The notes below the pieces were generated by a model that worked only from the letters and a program-made list of their open reading frames with translations, had not been told where the DNA came from and ran no database searches. Of a stretch of 64,000 nt of DNA, positions 11,703 to 22,520 are shown one piece after another; the first letter of the stretch is position 1, and the number at the start of each line of letters is the position of its first letter. This DNA comes from Cervus elaphus. Lineage: Eukaryota; Chordata; Mammalia; Artiodactyla; Cervidae. The stretch lies in NCBI RefSeq assembly GCF_910594005.1, contig NC_057825.1, forward strand, positions 52,483,037-52,547,036, given 5' to 3'. The position numbers were made by a program, and so were the translations under genes.

Positions 11703-11830
11703 ACAGACTCTTAACATGTCCTAATCATAATGAAAGAGACAAATGTAAAAAATGAGAGGAAAAAAACATGCATTCCTGGATATCTAGATTTTTTTTTAAT
11801 TTACCTCTGAATAATATAAAAATAATGAAT

Positions 11831-12046
11831 ATATGGTCTTCTCAGGTGCCTCATTGGTAAAGAATCCATCTGCCAATGCAGGAGATGCAAGTTCAATCCC
11901 TGGGTCAGGAAGATTCCCCTGGAGAAGGAAATGGCAACCCACTCCAGTACTCTTGCCTGGGAAATTCCATGGGCAAAGGAGCCTGATGGCATACGGTCCA
12001 TGGTGTCGCCGAAAGTTGGACATGACTGAGTGACTAAGAAACAGCA
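11831..12046 (+). mobile_element. Bov-tA2 SINE
   Basis: tRNA-Glu-like head 'cctcattggtaaagaatcc' with a B-box-like 'gttcaatcc', then the BOV-A body, ending 'gactgagtgactaagaaac'. It is nearly full length. Confidence 0.93.
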
Positions 12047-12587
12047 AACTGAGAAAAATTTAACTTTGAGTGAACACAAACCCCTACTACTCTTTTATTT
12101 CCCCTTCTAATGTTTTTGATGTCATAACTTACATATTACATTTTGTATCCACTAAGAACTTAATGTGGTTGTAGTTGTTTTTAAATGTCTGTTTTTTGTT
12201 TTTTGTTTTTTTTTTGTTTGTTTGTTTGTTTTTATACTCATACTAGAGTTATAACATTGGAGCCACCATGATTACAACATTGGGGTATTCCTATTTTGAA
12301 CATATATTCATTTTTACCAAAATTTTTGATAAGAAATATTGAACTTTTATGTGATTTTTTTTGTTATTAATTAACATAATTACATTTCATCTTGAAGAAG
12401 TCACAATAACATTTTTTGTAAAAGTAATCTATTGGTGATGAACTGCTTCAATTTTTGCTTGCTGGGAAATTTCTTGACCTCTCCTTCAATTCTGAAGGAC
12501 AAGTTTGCTTTGTAGATTACTCTCATTTGGCAGTTTCTTTTCTTTGTGTGCTATGAATATATCACATTGCTTCCTTCTGGATTGCAA

Positions 12588-12789
12588 GTGTTAGTTGCTC
12601 AGTCGTGTTTGACTGTTTGTGACCCCATGGACTGTAGCCCACCAGGCTTCTCTGTCCATGGGATTTTCCAGGCAAGAATACTGGAGTGTGTTAGCATTTC
12701 CTTCTCCAAGGGGTCTTCCTGATTCAGGGATCGGACCCTAATCTTCAGCATTGCATGCAGTTTCTTTACCATCTGAGCCACCAGGGAAA
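12588..12789 (-). mobile_element. BOV-A/Bov-tA SINE
   Basis: Antisense SINE from 'gttgctcagtcgtgtttgac' to the tRNA-like 'ccatctgagccaccaggga'. It is inserted in the old LINE relic. Confidence 0.93.
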
Positions 12790-12897
12790 GTTTCTGCTAA
12801 TAAAAATGCTAATAAATATGGGGGTTTCCTTGTAAATAACAAGTTGTTCTCCTCCTGTTTTTAAGATTTTCTACTTGTCTTTAGCATTTAACAATTA

Positions 12898-12932
12898 TAA
12901 TGTGTCTTTTTTTTTTTTTTTTAATGTGTCTT
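12898..12932 (-). mobile_element. Poly(A)-only insertion with target duplication
   Basis: A run of 16 T (12907-12922) sits between copies of TAATGTGTCTT (12898-12908 and 12922-12932, sharing edge bases). In related elements this site reads through once without the run. This is what remains if L1 machinery copies only a poly(A) tail into an 'aatgtgtct' target. Confidence 0.6.
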
Positions 12933-13205
12933 GGAGTGGGTTTCTGTATATTTATCTTATTTAGAACTTTGTTGTATTCTGTATCTCGATGTATGTTGCA
13001 TTCCTGAAGTTAGGGAAGTTTTCAGCCATCATTTTTTTGAGCAAAATCTTTGACCTTTATGTCTTGCCCTTCTGGGACATCTACAATACCCACATTGATC
13101 TTCTTAATAATGTCTCTTAAGTTACCTTCATTCTTTTTCACTATATTTTTTTATTTTGCTCCTCATTGACTAGACACCACTGGCCTGTCTTTGAGTTTCT
13201 GATCC

Positions 13206-13429
13206 TTTCTTCTGTGTGATCTGATCTATTGGTGAATCCTTATATTTAACACTTCAGTTCCATTATTATAGTCTTCAATTCTGTGATTTCTGTTGCTTTT
13301 TAATATTTTCTCTTTGTTGGAGTTCTCACTTCCTTCATGCATTGCTCTCCTGACCTTGGTAAGCATCTATAGGAACGTTATTTTCAACTCTGTATTAGAT
13401 AAATCACTTATCATCAATATAATGGTATT
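13206..13429. other. Unassigned, possibly more old LINE
   Basis: Possibly a continuation of the antisense old L1, but too diverged to call. Confidence 0.3.
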
Positions 13430-14015
13430 ATCAACTTAATGTAATTAATGTGTAAGAAACACTCTAGCTAAAAGTCAGTGCTTTTCAAGTGCATATGAAG
13501 CATTTCACCAAGATAGATGACATTTAGTTATAGTTACCTTAAAAAACCTTAAAGTATGTTCTGTAAACATAAGGTGATTAAATTAGATGTCAATAACTGA
13601 AAAATCTCTGGAAAATACCCAAATATTGGAGAGTTTGTAAATAAGACAATTAAAGTTATATATTAAATGAGAATTTGATACATATATTAAAAGCTATTTA
13701 GTAACAAATAAAAATTCAAACATAATTAAAATATGTGGACTACTACTGCATATATAATCACAAGAAAATTTATAGTACTAGTTAGCTATATGAGAATAAG
13801 AATCTCAAATTTGTGCTCTTTCATAGTCTTGCAACAGGAGATTCCAGAAGAAATTGTTTTTCAAATCAATAAACAAAGGGAAAAAATAAAAATCAGATCA
13901 GAAATCAATAAAGTAAAAAACATGATAAAAATATTAATGAAATCAAAATCTAGTTCTTTCTGAAGAACAACGAAGTTGATAAACATAAAGCTGATTGATC
14001 AAGAGAAATAGAGAG
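13430..14015 (+). mobile_element. L1M ORF2 relic
   Basis: Sense-strand L1 ORF2 sequence upstream of the RT core. It shows 'cttttcaagtgcatatgaag', the later 'gaaatcaataaagtaaaaaa' and 'gttctttctgaagaacaac' blocks, in L1 order. The 76-codon frame 13733-13963 (RSEINKVKNMIKILMKSKSSSF) is a decayed piece of it. Confidence 0.7.
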
Positions 14016-14375
14016 GTATATGTGAGCCAGTGTCAGGAGTATATGTAGTAATATTTTGTAGCTATTACCTTATAGATAATTTTATATTTTGCAAATACTG
14101 TATGTTTTTATATTTTATACTATATATATTTAAATTCTATTTATGTTACCTATTTTATAGATTTTAAGTGAAAAAAGGTATCAAAATTATAAAATGAATT
14201 TGACAATTTAAAATGGATATATCTCTTGAGAGACAAATTGCTAAAACTGGCCTTCAAAGAAATATTTATATAAATCTGAGCTGTATAGCATATATAAATG
14301 GAATTAATAGCTAAAATTTTCCCCATAAAGAAAATTTCCATTCCAGATTGTTGCATTGGAGCAATTTTCTGGGTC
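14016..14375. other. AT-rich unassigned interval
   Basis: No gene or recognisable repeat. Confidence 0.5.
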
Positions 14376-14870
14376 TTTTCCTGCAGGCCAATCTCTTGCT
14401 TTGTCCTCCACTGATTAGTTTGTCTCAGTACCCTCCCCTTAGGTGTGCCTGCACCCGTTAGCCAAGATGGATCTCTAAGTGAGGGCCTTTTGGAAGAGCA
14501 AGACTCATCATGATCTGGAACTATCCTCTGACTTTTGACCCCTCAGGAGCCTGTCTGTACAGTCTCCCTCATCCTAAAAGGGGGGTGTGGGATGGGGGGT
14601 GGAAAATTCCTTAATTCTTTACTCAGACAGAGTTTTGTCTCTCTTTGTTTTTGTCATGATTATTTCCTTGAGAGGTTTGCAAGAGACAAAGACTGGCTAT
14701 TTATTCTGCTTCTGTTGTTACTTCCGTTTTAGAGGGCAAGCAGAAGGCTGACTGTAAATTCCTCAACTGGAGCCCACCTAGCTCTCATCTTAGGAAATGC
14801 AAAAAGGAGGCTGGCTGGTTGTAAATGTCCAACCTGGAGCCCTTCTATCTCCTACCTCAGTAAGTTTAAT
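14376..14870 (+). mobile_element. Possible ERV/LTR-derived segment
   Basis: A relatively GC-rich block with LTR-like text ('tcttttcctgcaggcc', 'ttattctgcttctgttgtta'). The end carries a diverged tandem copy of about 60 bp, with both units containing 'aggctg..ctg..tgtaaat' and 'tggagccc' (about 14744-14806 and 14807-14865). The family is not identified. The frame at 14535-14732 has no known match. Confidence 0.35.
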
Positions 14871-15473
14871 AATCTGTTTATACTTCTAAATTTTCTTCAT
14901 CCAGGAAATCCTAAAGAAATAAGATATCTTTCATATTTAGGAAATGCAGGGGCACTGTATATATATGTTAGAGAATAATATTGAGTGATTTGAAATGTGG
15001 AGATCATTTTTCAAAAATTTATAAACAAACATTCAAACAACAGGTTTTAATCTAAGCCTATCAGTGTCATATTTATGTGGCTGTCAAAGGCATATCAATG
15101 TTGGTATCCTCATTGCCCATATACATAATTTTGATGCTATAAAGATGTTTTCATACAAATATATATGAATTCAGGTGTGAAATTATCTCAAAGTATATGT
15201 ATATACCTATGTATATACTATTTGCAGTATATATCAAAATAGTGAAAATTGGTTAAAAAATTTAGGGTAGACCTGGTTATGGGTAATTATAAAATAAGTC
15301 AGGCTTTTCCACTTGTATATACTTTTATTTATAGCATGTAGCTCTTCTATAAACTAGGTTCCAAGATGTACCCACCAATAAGATATACTGCCTCCACCTA
15401 CACACTCTAACAAACCAACCCCTCCTTTTGTTCAGTTTAATTAGTGCCTTTTTGGAAAGGTATTTGTTTTTGT
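14871..15473. other. AT-rich unassigned interval
   Basis: No gene or repeat recognised. Confidence 0.5.
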
Positions 15474-15657
15474 TTGGGTTTCCCAGATGTCTCAGCAGGT
15501 AAAGAATCTATCTGCAATGCAGAAGACACAGTAGACATGGGTTCTATCTGTGGGTCCGTCGGGAAGATCCCTGGAGAAGGAAATTGCAGAATAGTCCAAT
15601 ATTCTCTCCTGGACAGATGCATGGGCTGTAGTCCTCCAGGCTCTTCTGTCCATACTT
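15474..15657 (+). mobile_element. Bov-tA SINE, diverged
   Basis: Head 'tttcccagatgtctcagcag', then 'ggaagatccctggagaagg' and 'ctggacagatgcatgggc'. It is truncated at the 3' end before the 'gactgagc' tail. Confidence 0.85.
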
Positions 15658-16324
15658 TACCTTACAAAAAAAGTTTTTAATCTTTGCTTCCATCGCCTAA
15701 ACAGTTCTCTAGTTTGGTTTTGTTTCTTTCTTTATTTCCTTGTATTTTTTATAGTCACTGCATTTGATTTATTCTACCCAAATGTAAAGGGACAACAAAT
15801 AAGACCTAATCATGATAATGCTTCCTATGAAAATCTCATGCTTTCATCACTTGTTCCTCATACTTCTTTTACTTTTTGCATTGAAGGACTTTTTTTTTTT
15901 TTTTAATAAACTGAAATGTAGTTGATTTGCCATGTTATATTAGTTTCAGGTGTATATCAATGGTATTCAGTAGTTTTACAGATTATATTATATTAAATGT
16001 TATTTTAAAATAATGGCTATAATTCCTTGTGCTATACAATATATCCCTGTAGCTTATCTATTTTTTATATAGTAGTTGCTATCTTTTAATCTCTAACCAA
16101 AATTTCCCCGCTTCCCCCCCTTAATAATCACTATTTGTTTTCTAAATCTGTGATTGTGTTGTTTTGCACATACACTCATCTGTATTATTTTTTATAATTC
16201 ATATATAAGTGATATCATACAGTACTTATTGGCTTATTTTAGTAAGCATAATATTATCTAGGTCTATCCACACTACTATAAACGGCAGAGTTACATTCTT
16301 TTTTAAATGGAGTAGTAATGTTCC

Positions 16325-16492
16325 TTGGCATGGTCTTCCTTGTCCATGGGATATCCCAGGCAAGAATATTGCGGTGGGTTGCCATTTCCATTCCTAGGGG
16401 ATTTTTCCAACCCATGGACAGAGGAGCCTGGCAGGCAACAGTTCATGGGGTTGCAAAGAATGGTACACGACTTAGTGACTAAACAACAGCAA
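16325..16492. mobile_element. BOV-A SINE with inverted 5' part
   Basis: Bases 16325-16413 are BOV-A in antisense (to 'gatttttccaaccc') and 16414-16492 are BOV-A in sense ('atggacagaggagcctgg' to 'gactaaacaacagc'). The 'catggaca' region occurs in both halves, overlapping by about 15 bp in element coordinates. This is the geometry of a 5' inversion formed during target-primed insertion. Confidence 0.72.
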
Positions 16493-16668
16493 CAACCTAT
16501 CAGCTAGATTATGAAATGCCTCCTCTCTCTCGGTGTCTCTCCATTTCTATTGTGTCTGTTTTTGTGCCAGCAACTCTACGGCTTTGGTTACTGTAATTTG
16601 TAGTATAGTTTGAAGTTCAGAAGGGTAATACCTCAGCTATGTCTTTTACCCAAGATTGTTTTGGCAAT

Positions 16669-16857
16669 TCAGGGTCTTTTTTGATTCCATATGAATTTTA
16701 GGATTATTTGTTCTAGGTCTGTGAAAAATATCTTTTGTTTATTGACAAGGATTGCATAATATCTACAGATTTCTTTGGGTAGTATGGACATTTTAACGGT
16801 TAGTTCTTCCAAACCAAGAGCATGGGATAACTGCTTATTTATTTGTATCATCTTCAT
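16669..16857 (-). pseudogene. L1 ORF2 reverse transcriptase relic
   Basis: A 62-codon minus frame with the L1 ORF2 block LPKEICRYYAILVNKQKIFFTDLEQIILKFIWNQKRP, which in intact L1 lies C-terminal to the catalytic RT motifs. No start or catalytic residues are present. It is part of the old L1 at 15890-16870. Confidence 0.75.
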
Positions 16858-16870
16858 TATTTTTTTTTAA

Positions 16871-17562
16871 ATCAGTGTTATCACTGGGTTCATACATGTT
16901 GATCCTAAATTATATGTAGTTGTTTTAAACTGGTAATCCTTTAAGTTCAAATGCATTCTAAATGATTTGCATTTTTTACTCCGTTATAACCCAGTTTATT
17001 TATTTTTTTTGATGTCATATTTTACATCTTCATGCTTATCTATTAACTGTATATTACAGTTATAATCCTTTTTGTACTTTTTAACCTTTTATTCTACATG
17101 CTGGCTTATTTAATTTATCTTTAATCCTTTGTTTTTGGTCTCCTCTGCTTATAACTACATGACTGGGACATACGGTCCATGACTTGACTTGCTGACTTCC
17201 CAGGATCAGTGTCCGCCTCTGCAAATGCCTTTTTCTTCTGAGTTCCCTCACAGAGGCATAGGTTCTGACCCAAACACTGTTCTTCCCTCCATATCTAATT
17301 ACGCATGTATTTTTCTTAAAGCCAAGATTGTATGGTTATGCTTCTACTGGATTCCGGTTAGTTTTCAGTGAGAATTGTTTCACATATAGATGTATTTTTG
17401 CTCTGTTCATGTGGGAAGTGAACTCCATATCCTTTTACCCTGCTGACCTGATCTCTTCTCTCTCTGAATACTTATCATAATTTGTGTCAATTATTAAACA
17501 GGTATATGGATTGTACTATCCCATTATTGTTCAATTAGGGTTTTGTTTTCTTTACTGACATT
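16871..17562 (-). mobile_element. Probable old LINE-1-type relic
   Basis: 'aaactggtaatcctttaagt' and 'gatgtcatattttacatctt' match antisense blocks of the family at 12.1-13.2 kb. Weak beyond about 17150. No gene seen. Confidence 0.35.
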
Positions 17563-18562
17563 TATCAATAACCTCAGATATGCAGATGACACCACCCTTA
17601 TGACAGAAAGCAAAGAGGAACTAAAGAGCCTCTTGATGAAAGTAAAAGAGGAGAGTGGAAAAGCTGGCTTAAAACTCAACATTCAAAAACTAAGATCATG
17701 GTGTCCGGTGGGGAATGGCAAATAGATAGGGAAACAATGGAAACAGTGAAAGACTTTATTTTCTTGGGCTCCAAAATCACTGCAGATGGTGATTGCACCC
17801 ATGAAATTAAAAGACACTTTCTCCTTAGAAAAAAAGCTATGACAAACTAAGACAGCATATTAAAAAGCAGAAACATTACTTTGCCAAAAAAAAGGTCTGT
17901 AAAGTCAAACCTATGGTTTTTCCAGTATTCATGTATGGATGTGAGAGTTGGACCATAAAGAAGGCTGAGAGCTTAATGATTGATGCTTTTGACTGTGGGG
18001 TTGGAGAAGGCTCTTGAGAGTCCCTTGGACTGCAAGGAGATCAAACCAGTCAATCTTAAAGGAAACCATTTGAGGAACTGAAAGTGAAAGTGGCTCAGTC
18101 TGACTCTTTGCGACCCCATGGACTATACAGTCCAGGGAATTCTCCAGGCCAAAATACTGGAGTGGGTAGCCTTCCCTTCTCCAGGGGACCTTGCCAACCC
18201 CGGGATAGAACCCAGGTCACCTGCATTTCAGGGCGATTCTTTACCAGCTGAGCCAAAAGGGAAGCTCAAAGGAAAACAACCCTGAATATCATTGGAAGGA
18301 CTGATGCTGAAGCTGAAGCTCCAGTACTTTGGCCTCTTATGCAAAGAAGTGACTCATTAGAAAAGATTCTGATGCTGGGAAAGACTGAAGGCAGGAGGAG
18401 AAAGGGAAGACAGAGGATGAGATGGTTGGATGGTATCACTGACTCTATGGACATGAGTTTGAGCAAGTTTCAGGAGTTGATAAGGGACAGGAAAGCCTGG
18501 CCAGCTGCAGTCCATGGGGTTGCAGAGTCAGACACAAGTGAGTGACTAAGCAACAGCAACAA
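17563..18562 (+). mobile_element. BovB LINE, 5' truncated, split by SINE
   Basis: Begins at the RT motif C block (YADDTT, about 17579) and runs to 'gagtgactaagcaacagcaac'. A BOV-A SINE sits at 18069-18267. RT relic frames are short and frameshifted. Confidence 0.95.
18069..18267 (-). mobile_element. BOV-A2 SINE nested in BovB
   Basis: Full antisense SINE ending 'ccagctgagccaaaaggga'. The flanking copies AAAGGAAACCA (18058-18068) and AAAGGAAAACA (18268-18278) show a target duplication of BovB sequence. Confidence 0.93.
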
Positions 18563-18929
18563 CTCACATTTATATGGTCTTTGATTTTATTAGTTTTATC
18601 ACTCCATGTATATTACATATATTTTGAATAAAGAGCACTTCTGAAATATCTTTTTTACCAGTTCGTATATTCTTAAGTATATAGTTGATTCAAAGTAACT
18701 TTATTCCCATTTTGCATCTAAATATTATTCTAATAAAAAATTAATTCTTTATAAGGCCTTAGGAAAATGAGTGTTACATGACATTATCCTTAATGCAGAA
18801 TAAGGCATGTTTTAAAGAAGTTTAAGGGTGTGCTGAACAATTTGAGAAGTTGTTTCTAATGAGAAATATAAGGCAATCATTTTATCTAGGGTTAAACCAG
18901 TAGAAATCTTCCAAGGTCCATACTTTTAA
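18563..18929. other. Unassigned interval
   Basis: No gene or repeat recognised. Confidence 0.5.
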
Positions 18930-20170
18930 AAGCATGTATTTGCATAAACTTTTTATTACCGAATAGTTTTAGGTTTACACAAAATTTGCAAAAATAGCAC
19001 AGAGAATCCCTGTATACCTCACACTTGTATCCCTCTATTATTAACATCTTGCATTTCTATGGTGCATTTGTCATAATTGATAAACCTTATTGATACACTA
19101 TTATTAACGTTTCTAATTTATATTTCCCTTGGATTTCACATCATATTTTTTCTTTTCCAGTGTCAGATTGCAAAATAGTGCATTACATTTACTTGTTCAT
19201 GTTCCTTAGGCTCATTTGGACTGTTATAGATCCTTAAGTTTACTTTGTGGTGACATTGACAGTTTTAAAAAATATTGGTAAAGTATTTTGTAAGTTGATC
19301 CTATGGTGTAATTTGACTAATATTTTTCTAAGGGTATATGGGTTTTTGAAAGGAAGACCACAGAGATGAAGTGCAACTTTTATTAGATCACTTCAAGGGT
19401 ACATGTTATCAATAAAACTTAACAGTCAATGTTGATTTTGGTCACCTGCCTGAAGTAGTATTTTTAAGTTTTTATCATCAAATTAATTTTCTTTACTCAT
19501 TTTCCATACAGTATACTTTGGAGAGAAGTCACAATGTGCAGATGATATGTATAGAGTGACTTGAAAGCAGAACTGATCAGTAGCCACGTCGTGTCTCACT
19601 CTTCACAACCCCATAGACTGCAGTACACTAGGCTTCCCTGTCCCTCACCGTCTCCTGGAGTTTGTCCAAGTTCATGTCCACTGAATCTCTGATGCCATCC
19701 AACCATCTCATCTTCTGTTGCCCTCTTCTCCTTTTGCCTTCAATTTTTCCCAAAATCAGGGTCTTTTACTATGGGTCAGCTCTTCACATCAGGTGGCCAA
19801 AGTATTGAAGCGTCAGCTTCAGCATCAGTCCTTCCAATGAGTATTCAGGGTTCATTTCCTTTAAGATTGACTGGTTTGTTCTCTTTGCTGACCAAGGGAC
19901 TCTCAAGCATCTTCTCTAGCACCACAATTCAAAAGCAGAGTATCTACATAAATTATTTAGACTTCTCCTGCACAAAATACTTTGGTCACTCTATTTTCTC
20001 CTGAATCCTTGGGCATGCCTTATTATTATTATTATTTTCTTAAGAATAATTCCTTAATTTTCAGCCCTTCAGACTCATCTTGTATATATTTTCTCCCCCA
20101 TCCCTGGAATTAGCCATCTCTTTAAGGAGAAGTGTTCAATTTTACAATGACTGAGTGGATGCACCACCAA
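18930..20170 (-). mobile_element. Old L1M relic split by BovB
   Basis: Antisense L1M blocks: 'ttttaggtttacacaaaatt', 'cctctattattaacatctt', 'ggaagaccacagagatgaa' and, after the BovB at 19572-19937, 'gagtatctacataaattatt' and 'ggaattagccatctcttta'. The two halves are colinear, so the BovB inserted later. Confidence 0.75.
19572..19937 (-). mobile_element. BovB/ART2, 5' truncated, nested in L1M
   Basis: Antisense BovB 3' region from 'cgtgtctcactcttcac' to 'caccacaattcaaaagc'. The string AAAGCAGA occurs at both edges and is a candidate short target duplication. The left tail is degraded. Confidence 0.9.
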
Positions 20171-22288
20171 TTTGTACCACTCTGATAAAAATTAATTATG
20201 CTTTCCAAAGCCTAGAAACTCTAAATTACACAATCTTCTATTAACTTATATACTTTAGGAGGAAAAAAAAGTGTGGACTTACATGCATTTAGTTTATTTC
20301 CTGCCTTTTCACCCATAACAATATCATTTCCTCAACTTCAATTATTTTTTTTCCCCTTTTATTCAAAGTGTCTCTTTTTTTTCCCTATGAAGCAAAAATG
20401 TACAGAAAGGGCTTAAAAGTCTGTGTAAATGGCATTATGAGCTCTACTCTGCTCAAGTGTTCTGTCAAATATATTTGGCACAGTGCTGTAATTTTCATAC
20501 TCTGGAAATGCAAATAGTTTTGTTTCAGGCATATTACATTTGCTTTTCAAATCAGTGTCTTCTATTTAAGCAGAATTGAGCTAGAGTGTATTAGAAATCT
20601 AAGAATTGCAGACAACCTTCTTTCTACCATTGTAATATTAAACACAATTATGGCAAGCAGTGTACTTAGAATGTTATCTAAATTTTCCTGTCAACATGAA
20701 AAAATATTTTTACCAGTACCTTGTAACTTTCTTAAGTGTTCTGTGTCAACAGCAAGCTAGTTTTATTTCCAGAATTACCAGGTTCTATTCAAATGAATCA
20801 ACCTCATTTCATCTTATAATAGATGACAAGAAGAACTTTAGACATTTGTTTAAAATTCAAAGATAATTTTAAAGTTACAAATTATATAAATTTACAAATC
20901 TCCCTCATACCAACCATTTCTTTTTTATCAAAATATTTATCAGAGCTATCACATACTAGGAGAACTTTGTTAATAGTTAATGACTCCTTCCTCCCAATCA
21001 ATAAAAAGTGAAAAGAAAAGAAAAACAAGTCTCCAGAAGTCAAAAGGTGACTGAGCATCCCTGAAGACTTGACAATCTTCCTCTCTTTAAGGAAATATTA
21101 TAAGAAAGAAGTAGTCATCCTAACCCTATTATACCTTTCAGAAATTGAAGCCTAGTTCTCAAAGTAGTTTAATTGAATGACAATGCAGTCATGCCTTCAT
21201 CATAGTGATTGCAAATGGAGTGTTTTCCCCATTATTTCTCTGAAATTTGGCAAAAATGAGATCAAAGGAAAGAGAACTTTATTCCTGAATAGAAATAAGT
21301 TATAGGTAAGACCACAAAGACTACAAAACCAAGGCACATAAGGAGTCAACTCACATGCAACTAAATACTATGTCTTTTCTGCTCTGTATTGATAACAAAT
21401 TTTTCATTTTTAAAAATTCGTGTCTCCTGAACTAGACTGTAAAGTTCTCAACTAGATTTAAGAACATATGTAAACAGAGTAAAACTACTATGCCAAGTAT
21501 TTGATATTTTTCATGAATAAATATATTATTTTGAAAATTTTTATATTTATAATCCATTTAGATTTGCATAGTACCCTACAAAAATGTCTTCTAGAAACTA
21601 CTTACATCAGAGGTATATCCTTTCATGACCCTTAATAATAACCGTTTGTTATGGAAATAATCCAAGGGGGAAAGCTCTGTTCTTTCTTTGTATTTCTTTA
21701 TAACATATATTTTGAACTTAGCACATGAATTTTTCTTTTAGGGTACCCAAGCCTCAAATATCATGTTGCCCTACTTATTTACATTATAGAGCCTATTATT
21801 CCCTAAAATCATTTTATTTGTTTACTTGCATTTCTATTATCAGCCACAATTCACTGAAACTTTAATTACATATGAGAATTAAATTGCTCTGTTGGTCATA
21901 AATATTGTCTTGGTATCTAGAACAACACATTACATAGTAGGTATCCACTAAATAATGCCATATGAAACTGTGCATTAAAAAAAAGAGAGAACCTAGAGAG
22001 AACACAACACTACCAGAGATGTGCTTTTGAGAAATTAGATCAGAAAAATTAATATTACCATTGAATTGAATACAATACCACTGTACTAAAAAAGAGCTAT
22101 TGATTCCAAGATGGTGATAATTCATTCAAAAAATAAATAGTGGCTAAATGCTTTTTCATTACCTAAATTTGGCCAATAATTTAATAGAAACCAGTGTCTT
22201 GCCTTTACTCAACTGAAAACCTAATCAGAAGAAAGAAAAGTCAAGAGGTAAATATAAAAATTTGCAGTAAGCATTGTGTTAACAGTAA
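20171..22288. other. Repeat-poor unique interval
   Basis: About 2.1 kb without recognisable interspersed repeats, splice-bounded exons or long frames. The 68-codon (20660-20866) and 87-codon (21862-22125) frames match nothing I know. Confidence 0.55.
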
Positions 22289-22502
22289 CTTTTCTCATTG
22301 GAAAAGACCCAGAGGCTGGGAAAGATGGAAGGCAAAACATGTGGGTGGCAGAGGATGAGATGGCTAAACAGCATTAGTGACGCTATGGATAGAAAATTGA
22401 GCAAACTCTGCGTGATAGTAGAGAACAGAGAAGGCATGTATTCTGCAGTCCATAGGGTGGCAAAGAGCCTGACATGACTTAGTGACTGAACAACAACAAA
22501 AC
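22289..22502 (+). mobile_element. BovB 3' end
   Basis: Sense BovB 3' end 'tctcattggaaaagacccag' to 'gacttagtgactgaacaac'. It is old and diverged. Confidence 0.9.
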
Positions 22503-22520
22503 GGTAAGCATACGATGCTG

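Larger units (their letters stand above)
12085..13205 (-). mobile_element. Old LINE-1 relic (L1M/HAL1-like)
   Basis: Ordered antisense blocks include 'gatgtcataacttacat', 'gatgaactgcttcaattttt', 'tcaattctgaaggacaag', 'aatgtgtcttggagtggg' and 'gggaagttttcagccatca'. These match a widespread old L1-type sequence. It is interrupted by a (GTTT)n run (about 12185-12232), a SINE (12588-12789) and a poly(T) insertion (12907-12922). Confidence 0.6.
15890..16870 (-). mobile_element. L1MA-type LINE, 3'UTR into ORF2, split by SINE
   Basis: Starts with a T-run and 'aataaactgaaatgtagttg' (antisense 3'UTR), passes through the antisense end of ORF2 to 16320, is broken by a SINE (16325-16492) and continues at 16500-16870 with antisense ORF2. 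The minus frame 16669-16857 encodes the L1 block ending FFTDLEQIILKFIWNQKRP. Parts of the 3'UTR/ORF2 junction are missing, so internal deletions are likely. Confidence 0.7.
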
